From Gordionus sp. m RMFG-2023 (Eukaryota; Nematomorpha; Gordioida; Chordodea; Parachordodidae): DNA of 64,000 nucleotides. Where the stretch lies: contig NC_088777.1 in the NCBI RefSeq assembly GCF_954871325.1, positions 15,539,366 through 15,603,365 of the forward strand, in the 5' to 3' direction. The position numbers were made by a program, and so were the translations under genes. Shown one piece after another: positions 55,897-64,000 of this stretch (positions are counted from its first letter, which is position 1; the number at the start of each line of letters is the position of its first letter). The notes below the pieces were generated by a model, which was given only the letters and a program-made list of their open reading frames with translations, was not told the DNA's origin and did not search any database.

Positions 55897-57619
55897 ATGC
55901 CAAGTGGAACTTTAAAATATAGGGGTTAAGATAAGAGCCCTTACATCAGAACCTAAAGAATTTTATTTTTTAAAACAAAACCTTCAAATCACAATTTTAA
56001 AATATAATTACGCATGTTTTTTGGGTACTTGTAGTCCCACCTCGGTTTTTATATAATATTGTTTTATTTTATTTTATATTTGATGTGAGAAAACTATATA
56101 TTGAATAAATTAACAAATAGTTAAAAAAAAAAATCTAAAATAAGAAATCAATTAATAACATAAAAATGGCTATATAAAACATTTTATGATACAATTCACA
56201 ATAATTAATTATCGAATAATATGTATATGTTATCAAATAATTTACAAAATATGGATAATCTCTCATAAAATTTCAAAACTTCAGTGCTTCTATAATTATC
56301 GTTCTGACATACTTAATTTTAGTTTTGGCAATTTTTTCTTATTTTAACAAAAATGCGTTTTTTTAAAACTATCTATTAAACGGGTTGATGCTTCAAAATA
56401 TACAAATTATGCATTTGTTTCATATTTAACGCTTTCAGAAGTTTAACTAATTTCACTCTTAAGGCTTGGCATCATAATTTTTATTTTATTTATAACTCGG
56501 TTTCACTCATATGGTTTGTAAAACTAATCAAGGAATAAATAAGTAGGGGATGTGCCATGAATGATCATGTTCTTTTTTGAAAAAAAGGTATTAAAATTTA
56601 TGTTTAACCAAATTTATCATGTGTAGCCTATATATTAATCTTTAAAATAAAATTTGAATCAAAGCTCTATCTATAATAGTTTATATCGATGAGGTTATGT
56701 GAAAGTTGTTTTTCTGGCCAGTCAATACATAGTTTAACTGCCATAATATATTATTTAAGAATTTTGTTATAAATATGAAATAATACAATATGAAATACTT
56801 GTAGAAGTCCTATGTTAATATTTCTACATTTTTTAGTTATATAAAAAATTAATTATACACTAATTTAATTAGTATTAAAATCTCAATTTATCACCATCTA
56901 TTTAATGGTAATATTATAAATTAATATATCTTAATTATCTTTTTGTTAAACATTCTTAAGCTTGTTCATCATTTCAAATTTCACCAAATGTTGTTTTGCA
57001 CGAGCTTTTCATTTTAATATGAATATGTGAATGTACGAATTGTGGCCAATTAATACATACAGACAATACTCACCTCTATATTATTATTAAGCGCCTTTAT
57101 ATATCTATTAAATAAAGCTTAAGTCTAATTTTTTGTGTGAATAATGATAAATGCCTTAGGATAATATTTATATAAAATATCAGTAATCTAAATTAATAAT
57201 TTTTTCACTAAACAAAAAAATGTGTAACGTGATTTTTCCAGAAAATGGTACTAAAAACAGTTTATTTAAAATATTTTTTTATTGAATTGCTCTATTCAAT
57301 AAATGAACTTAGGTAAGGTAAATAACATAAATATACACATTTCCACCAATTTTGAGAGAAATTGGTCCAATAGATAAAAAGTTAAAGGGTGGTGGCCAGT
57401 CTTCACACATGGCCATTTATGGCACATTTCCCCTACTAGCCTTGTACTAAATATTAAAGCAAGCCAGATATTTATTTCTTCTAAATTTTCATTCTATATT
57501 GATGTCAATTTTTCTTATTTTGCTAATAACTTATTTTTTATTTTTTATCCAAACTAAAAAATATAAAATTGAGCATTAAACATTTATTAATTTTTAAAAT
57601 GGGTGCTTTCAGTCGCTTT

Positions 57620-57751
57620 TTAATAGTAAGATTGGTCAAATTTTGTTGCTAATGTTTCTCTAGAAGCACTCCGCATTAAAGAAGTATACATTGGCATAGA
57701 TGTTATAATTGGTGCCTTCAATTGTTCAGGCAACTTTAACGGAGATGATAT
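57620..57751 (-). CDS. candidate 3' terminal exon, unknown protein
   Basis: A short open stretch on the minus strand ending in TAA (57622-57620). It reads ISSPLKLPEQLKAPIITSMP, then MYTSLMRSASRETLATKFDQ and SYY. The residue mix (Pro, Met, Arg, Glu) is unlike the AT-rich noise around it. I do not recognise the family. It could belong to the same gene as 55567-55896, but order and strand would put it upstream of that stretch, and its stop argues against that. Confidence 0.22.
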   Translation of the reverse strand: MSSPLKLPEQLKAPIITSMPMYTSLMRSASRETLATKFDQSYY

Positions 57752-59643
57752 AAAAATTTAATATTCTACATATAATCAGATTTTTTATAGGTGAGACATA
57801 GCCGAAGGCTGATTAAATAGGTTTGGAATTTGTTAGTACCCCCCTACACTTATTGATTAAGCTTATATCCTCCTTCGCCATATATATATTAGAAATATTT
57901 TTTCGAAATAATTGGACATAAAGGATTAATTAAGCATGAAAACTAAAATCTATAGATAAGAATGGTTATATGTATAAATATAATATAATTTATAATTTTT
58001 ACATTAAATTCATCAAGGAAGAGGGTGGATCTGGGAAGAGGGGTTGCGAAAAATATCAAAATTATAACAAAATGTTTAAACAATAAACTTGGACAATTTT
58101 TTATTTGTCGTCTACACGTCTGGGCTTTTTAAATATGATTTTTTTTTTCAACCATAAAATGAAAAAACAATGAAAATGAAAATTAATTATATTTTAAGTA
58201 TATACTAGAACTAGGGTATATTACTATCGTATCATTATACTATTTAATATAACAATTGCCCTTCGAATCTATTTTTTAATAAAAATAAGAATTATGTAGA
58301 TTTACAGATTAATTTTAAGGAGTTTTTTTTAAAAAAATAAGTTTTTACTTATTTTCATTGTAATTTGGTAGTCATAGTAACTTGAAAATGAAAATATGTT
58401 ATGTTTTTTAACACAATTAAAATACATTGAAAATTGCAAGTTCGTTATTTTAAAATCAAATTTAATAACAAAAAACTAATTAATTTTAGTATAAAACATA
58501 TTTTTTTTTTTTAAAAAAAGGGTATATATATATTAAAATAAATTCAAGATAATAAATATTTTTAAAAAATCATTCTCAATGGGATTTTTAAAGTTTTTAA
58601 GTGTCCATCTCCTCTATTTTATATTCATAATGCAATAGTTCTTTATTTTTAAAATTATTTAGCAATTTTCAAGGTTTGGATAATCTATAAAACTATTATA
58701 CATCATCTTTTTTTAAAAAAAAAAAAACTAAAACATGCGTGTACACCAACGATAATTAATAACAATGACATTTTATAATTTTCTAAAAAAGTTTATAATA
58801 TACTTACACTAGATTGAAAAATGCATAAATTGATAAATTTATACTTTATATAAATGTATATATGCTATGTTATCGAATATATTTATTATCGATGAAACAC
58901 ATTAAAATCACCTTGTTACCATATCTACCGAAGTTTTCTAATGAGGCTTCAATTGACATTATTATGTTTGTTGTAGCATATTCTTATATTCCCCTGATAA
59001 TTATTCTATTATGTAGGAGAGATCGGGCCTATTCCGGACATTTTTGATTTAGAGTGCCATAATATTGTGAAAATAAAACTTTTCGAAAAATAACTATATG
59101 AGTAGGAACCCCTATAGTCTAATTTCATTTTGCTAAACAATTTTTGCCTCACGTCTCAAACGAATCTAACGACCGGAAACAACCCGGGGTAAACGGACAA
59201 ATGTATATGAGCTTTATTTTAATAAAAAATGATTTTAAAATCGAGAAATTTTAGAAAAACTTTATTAACGAATTTAAATATTATATAGAAATTAAAGTTT
59301 ACAAACTCTACATATAAAAAAACATAATTACCACATGACTCATGTGACCACCCACATAATCAACATTCAAACTATTCCTAGTTATCTTGATAATTTTTAA
59401 AATTTTTACAAAATTTAAGACATAAACAATCATTTCAATCCCTAATAATTTTTTTTATAATTTTTTTATTGTATAATATATAAAAATTTTTATCCTGATT
59501 TTAATTATAAATCTATACAACATATATCTAGAAAATCTTCTAAGGTTTTAAATTTAATCACATATATTTTTTCATGAATCTAAATGTCAACTTATAAAAT
59601 AATTTAAATATTATATTTGCTAATATAGAAATTAAACATAAAT

Positions 59644-60612
59644 CAGAGACCTGCAGACCTGGCCCGGCCCGGGTACCAGGGCCGGACCGTATTTTAAAAT
59701 TTTAAAATATACCCGAGCCGGGCCGGGCCTGAAAATTTTTTTTTTAAAATACCCGGGCCGGGCCGTATTTTTAAAAAAAATTTATACAACATGAATTATT
59801 ATATTCGTCAATTAGATATGGTTATAATGATTATATATAGTTATGATTAATATAATGTTTGGTGAAAGTTAACACTAGCTAACACTCATAGTATCTATTA
59901 CATAATAAAATTAGAGTTTTCCTGCCATGGAATAAATACGCAAAGGATTAAATACATTATTATATAATATATGTTATATTTTTTATTAATTAAAATATCA
60001 TTTTTAATTTTTTATAAATACATAGTATATTCTCAAAATATTATTTACACAAATTTTTTATAGTATCAATTTATAATATACTAAATATCTGTTTAGAATA
60101 AAAATAAATAAAGTGTTGTTAAACGGCTCGTTTTGAGCCAATTTTTAAAAACGGCTAACTCAGTGTTTTATCCAGAAAAAATATTATGCAAGCCTGAAAA
60201 TTTTGCTCATAGAAGGAGTAAAGGTCTAGACTTATAGTATCAAAATTTCGAGGCTTAGTCAATATTTTTCTGGCTAAAATATTGAGTTAGCCGTTTTTAA
60301 AAATAGGCTCAAAACGAGCCGTTTAACAACATTAGATAATATACTTGCTTATTAAATGATAATACTCGCCGAAAAATATGATAAAATACGAAATAATGAT
60401 TTTTTTGTATATACCAGGTCGAATATAATTTTAAAAAATTCCGAACCGGGCCTAAAAATATTTTTTTTAAAATCCAGGCAGGGCCGGGCCTAAAATTTTT
60501 AAACCAGGGCCGGGCCGTTAAAAATTTTTTAAAAAAAAAATCCCGGTCGGGCCGGGCCGAAAATTTTTTAATCTGGGCCGGGCCGTACAAATGGTACCTC
60601 TGCAGGTCTCTG
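59644..60612. mobile_element. GGCC-rich hAT-type MITE, nested in the pogo relic
   Basis: Ends CAGAGACCTGCAGACC and GGTACCTCTGCAGGTCTCTG. An exact 8-bp duplication ACATAAAT is found on both sides (59636-59643 and 60613-60620). The arms contain GGCCCGGCCCGGG blocks. It is longer than the other members (about 200-400 bp), in part because it holds another MITE at 60113-60332. Confidence 0.9.
60113..60332. mobile_element. AACGG-type MITE nested in the GGCC-rich MITE
   Basis: About 220 bp with inverted ends TGTTGTTAAACGGCTCGTTT and AAACGAGCCGTTTAACAACA. Inner inverted pairs ATTTTTAAAAACGGCTAACT and GTTAGCCGTTTTTAAAAAT follow. It is the best preserved member of the family seen at 9550, 10239, 14483 and, in worn form, 38080-38170. 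No clear target duplication was found. Confidence 0.85.
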
Positions 60613-61671
60613 ACATAAATATATCATGATTTTTGTCCAGCAAATTTGGTAAAGCTTATAATATGAAAGATTTTATCATATAATTTTTTATCTTGATTTT
60701 AATTTTAAATCTATTGAGTAAACTTTTTATAACATATATTTAGAAAATCTTCTAAGGTTTTAAATTTATTGACATTAAAAATTTTGAATATTATATTTGC
60801 TAAAATAAAGAAATCAAACATATATTTATTATGATTTTTGTTTATCAAATTTGATAAATCCTATATTATGAAAGATTAAACTTATTATTTTTATAATGGA
60901 GAATAGTGATATTAAGCATAGCTAAAATTGTCATTATTTTAATTAGAAAAGTTAACCTTTAGGAGAAATACCAAAATATAATTTTGCAGGCTTCAAGAAT
61001 ATAATCTATCAAAAGTTCCTCTTGAGTGCTAGTAAAGACTTTGCTTTGTCTGGAGATGGTATTATAAGTAAACCAGGCTTGTCCTTTTAGATTTAGATAA
61101 ATAATCTTGAATTGCTATTTAGGAATTGACCTAATGTTTGATATGGTTCTAATAGATACTTAATCTTCATGCATTATTAAAATTTTGCTATAATCTATAA
61201 TAGTAATAAACTTATGATTATTTTTCCTTGTATATTTTGACATTTAAAAAATTATAAAAATGAATGAATGATGAAAACATTCATAGTGTCCATCAAATAC
61301 CCTGCCCGGAATATCCCCGGAGGCAGAATCAGCATAAATGCGATCAGTATCAAAGATATCCTTGTTCAGAAGCTTTGAAATTTTATTTAATGTTCAAAGT
61401 TGTTCACGGTATCAATTTTAATTTGTGGAACTAAAATGAATTAATTTAAGACAAAAAAATTTAACAAACTTTTTTTTTACTTTTAATCATTAAAAGAGGT
61501 TTTTTTCATTAAATTTTTCTAAAGTGGCCGAATTTGAATTTTTTTTTCACAAACTAATTTTTTTATGTAAACCTATTTTAGTTATAAATTTTAAGTCTCA
61601 AAGTCAAATAGTTTTTAAATTCGAAGGCTGTCAGGATATACCCCATTTTCGAAATAACCCCGGTCTCCCCT

Positions 61672-64000
61672 ACATGTAACAAAATATATCTATCTATGTA
61701 TTAAGGTGATAGCGCGCTAAAGATAATAAAGATTCTGTCTTTAAAAATAATAGCTTTTTATAACTCCCCTGAGAAAATTGGAGTGCCTTAATTTTCAAAA
61801 ATAAATGATCCTAAATAAATAATTCACGCTACTTTTAGATATCTAGTGCAAAGGTTTATATTTGCCAAAATATACTAAGATGTATAAATCCTTCTAATAA
61901 CATATCCGGAGTTTTTCTAAGGAAGGAGGGGAGCGATATCAGGTGGGGTTCACCGTTAGAAATATTATTGGGGGTCTCTAGATCCACTAATTATAGGCCT
62001 TGGTAATATTCGATTTTAATAAAAATAATTTTGGGTTTTCACTATTTTTTATAAATGTTTTGAATTATAGTCGTTATTTAAAAAATTTAATAACTTTTAC
62101 TATTTTTCTTTTTAGTAACATATTGATTGTATAATATTTTGGCAGAGAAGGGGATGGGAGGTTTGTAGAGGGGAAATTTTTATTAGCTTAAAATGATATT
62201 TACAAAAACAAGCAAATTAGCGATGGGGGGGGGGGTGGTTTCGTTTCTCAAACTAGTTTCGCGGCTAATTCTCCCGTACATATTAAAAATGACTCTCGAC
62301 ATCACTGATCTAAATTGAATAAACTACTGAACCCCGGCAAAAGAGATCTATGGAGAATAATTCTTCAATAAACTTTTGGAAAACAAAAAAACTTTATGCT
62401 TATGAAAGAAAAATATTTGAGCAACTCTGGATTGAATGGTAAAATAAAAAATTTATAGACTTGAAAAGCTTGATAAATTAAAAGATAAGCGGTAATGCAA
62501 AATAATAAATAAAATTAATCCAGCTAAGATTTTTATTTAATAAGGGAAGAATTTTTTTAGTATCCAAGGCCATACAAAAATAGGAGAGAGGTAGTGTAAA
62601 ATTAGAATTTTAGGAGCCGCCTAAATTTGGCTCTTATGCATTGATTTTGATCCCTTTTTTTGCTAATTTTGACTTCTAGTTTCTCTCTTATTGGTAATTT
62701 TGGTTTCTCCTTTTTTTGCTAACTTTGATTTTGATGTCGCCACCAAAAGTCATAAGAATGACCTTTTTTGCCCTCATCCCACCTAAGATTTTAGTAAAGT
62801 TAAATTGTCACTGCCTCCATTATAGAGAACCTAGTTAGGTTATTCTTAGATTTTAACAAATGCAGGGGAGACCTGGCAAGTAGTATACTTTTAATTTATA
62901 TTACAACTTAAGTCTCAAAAAAACCTAATATAGATAATCATGAAATACAGAGAATAACTAGCTCGGTGTAATTTTATACTATGCTAAAAAAATATGTTCT
63001 TATACCTTTAAAACTAGCTAAATTTATTTGTGATTATTTCTTGTCTTGATATTTAATATTAATCATAAGTAAAAATAATATATCCAATGGCGTATGCAGG
63101 CTTTCATTCCTTCCAAAAACGTCAATGCCTACACACCCAATTCAGTACCGCATTTGGTTAATAATAGTCATTTTATGAAAAATTTGATAATATAAATAAA
63201 TTCATAACACCTTAGATTAAGTTAACTTAGTTCACAGTTATACAATTATTGTTCAAATAAATTTACGAAAATGAATATTGATTTTTCTCTACATTTTTAT
63301 AAACTATTTTACCTTTAGTCGATAATTTTTATAGTTACGATAATCCTAAAAGTAGAGGAACCCGGTAAACGTCGAGGATGGATATGTGTTAGACTATTTC
63401 AATTAATTTCTAAACTTTCATCTTAGAGTAAAATCTTAAGCCTAATATATTTCTTGCCATACATAATTGATTGGCTAAAACGGATGGCAAAATTTTTTAT
63501 CCTTTAAATTTTTAGAAAGGTATACGTATGCTTTATTATAGGCATATTTATGTCATCAAATCATTAGCTCTAATTAATTCCAAATAGTAAGAAACTATAA
63601 AAGGAAAAAACCTTAATTTAGTATATGCTAAAAAATATTAGCTCAGCAATTTTATATGAATTTAAAGTAAAAGTTTTAATTAAATATAAATTTTATTTTA
63701 TAATTTATTATAAGATTATATTATCCAATATAAAAAATATAAGTGAATAGGTTGCCAATTATAATCAATGACAATCAGTATGTCCATATACTTTGTTTTT
63801 TTTTTCACTTGAAAATTTCAAATATTTCAAAAAGTTGGTATATTTTAAAAAATTAGCATAAATATTAGGTGGAAGAGACTTTTCGTAAATATTTCCAGAT
63901 TTTATGAGGGTTTTAACAAAACTTGTCCTATGTGCACCAAAATATTTAGGATAAACTGTGTAAGCGACCATGCTCATCATTGTGATTAGTCGCTAGTTAT
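61672..64000. other. AT-rich DNA with repeat fragments, no certain gene
   Basis: At 62140-62245 lies an inverted relative of the 30775-30910 repeat, with a G run at 62226-62237. At 62600-62780 there is a loosely repetitive TTTTTGCTAATTTTGATTT stretch. A lone GGGGAGACCTGG, like a pogo end, is at 62863-62874. The candidate ORF at 63765-63980 is listed separately. Confidence 0.35.
63765..63980 (-). CDS. hypothetical ORF or exon at the window edge
   Basis: An open stretch of 71 codons starting MMSMVAYTVYPKYFGAHRTS, then FVKTLIKSGNIYEKSLPPN and IYANFLK. The first 45 residues look protein-like, while the last 25 are Lys/Asn/Phe-rich and may be intron read-through. The family is not recognised. The gene, if real, may extend beyond 64000. 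Confidence 0.22.
   Translation of the reverse strand: MMSMVAYTVYPKYFGAHRTSFVKTLIKSGNIYEKSLPPNIYANFLKYTNFLKYLKFSSEKKNKVYGHTDCH

Larger units (their letters stand above)
53861..59017. other. mostly AT-rich DNA, two candidate exons inside
   Basis: A GGCC-type repeat fragment lies at 54184-54305 (GAGATTTGCAAAATCAGGCC). A poly-C tract is at 55105-55115. Two protein-like stretches on the minus strand are listed separately (55567-55896 and 57620-57751). The rest is AT-rich with no recognised gene. The open frames at 54646-54840 and 58862-59047 look like chance. Confidence 0.35.
59018..61671 (-). mobile_element. second pogo/Tigger-like transposon, decayed
   Basis: The left end GGAGAGATCGGGCC (after GTA) and right end CCCCGGTCTCCCC (before TACATG) match the 27024-29656 element, with TA on both sides. 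Near 61250-61000 on the minus strand there is an N-terminal remnant, MSKYTRKNNHKFI, and then a CENP-B-type stretch SRQSKVFTSTQEELLIDYIL followed by EACKI. The catalytic domain is not recognisable. A 969-bp MITE (59644-60612) is nested inside. Confidence 0.68.

Noticed and set aside
56940-57010. Short minus-strand peptide KARAKQHLVKFEMMNKLKNV ending in a stop
   Set aside because: Protein-like but only about 20 codons, with no clear acceptor in a good context and no known family.
60309-60590. ORF with repeated RPGPAW and FKNFRPG-like residues
   Set aside because: It is a reading of the GGCC-rich MITE arm. A repetitive protein was considered and dismissed.
1-64000. CRISPR arrays, operons, toxin-antitoxin or phage-type systems
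   Set aside because: The window is clearly eukaryotic (spliced gene, hAT, pogo and LTR elements). The short repeats seen are minisatellites and transposon ends, with no spacer structure.

Overview
This window comes from a very AT-rich, intron-bearing animal genome crowded with transposable elements. The only host gene I can read from start to stop is a Rag GTPase of the RagA/B type (RRAGA), on the minus strand in eight exons between 22497 and 9768. It predicts 294 residues and all intron phases agree. The gene, the BED-finger hATs and the pogo elements fit an arthropod, and a parasitic copepod is one reasonable guess. Nothing in the window fixes the species.

Layout. 1-3154: AT-rich DNA with one candidate exon and a hAT deletion derivative. 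3160-8484: a Ty3/gypsy-type LTR element with two LTRs and a 5-bp target duplication. 9768-22497: RagA/B, whose introns hold a decayed hAT transposase, several MITEs, a long-inverted-repeat transposon with a hAT-like insertion, and a MULE remnant. 23554-30350: a second Ty3/gypsy element, split in its integrase by a pogo/Tigger-like transposon (27024-29656). 32348-38754: a ZMYM1-like hAT holding two oppositely oriented 1.85-kb hAT derivatives, each with the same small MITE inside. 39588-41255: tandem and diverged repeats. 41418-41916: a MITE with GGGCGGGCGGGT subterminal repeats. 43900-47330: a decayed non-LTR retrotransposon split by a 935-bp hAT derivative. 47370-52525: the larger hAT relative of the 41.4-kb MITE, with another hAT (50004-51934) inserted 11 bp upstream of its transposase ATG. 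59018-61671: a second pogo relic, carrying a MITE that itself carries another MITE. The rest is AT-rich DNA with a few unassigned open stretches that could be exons.

The main value of the window is a well resolved nesting record. Many insertions keep exact or near-exact target duplications (5 bp for the first LTR element, TA for pogo, 8 bp for the hAT families), so insertion order can be read directly. I found no operon, CRISPR array or other prokaryotic system, and nothing I would call a new molecular system. The less familiar items are the long-inverted-repeat element with a CCNPF/CSSCRKK protein, the extra zinc-knuckle reading frames of the first LTR element, and MITEs that travel inside larger elements.
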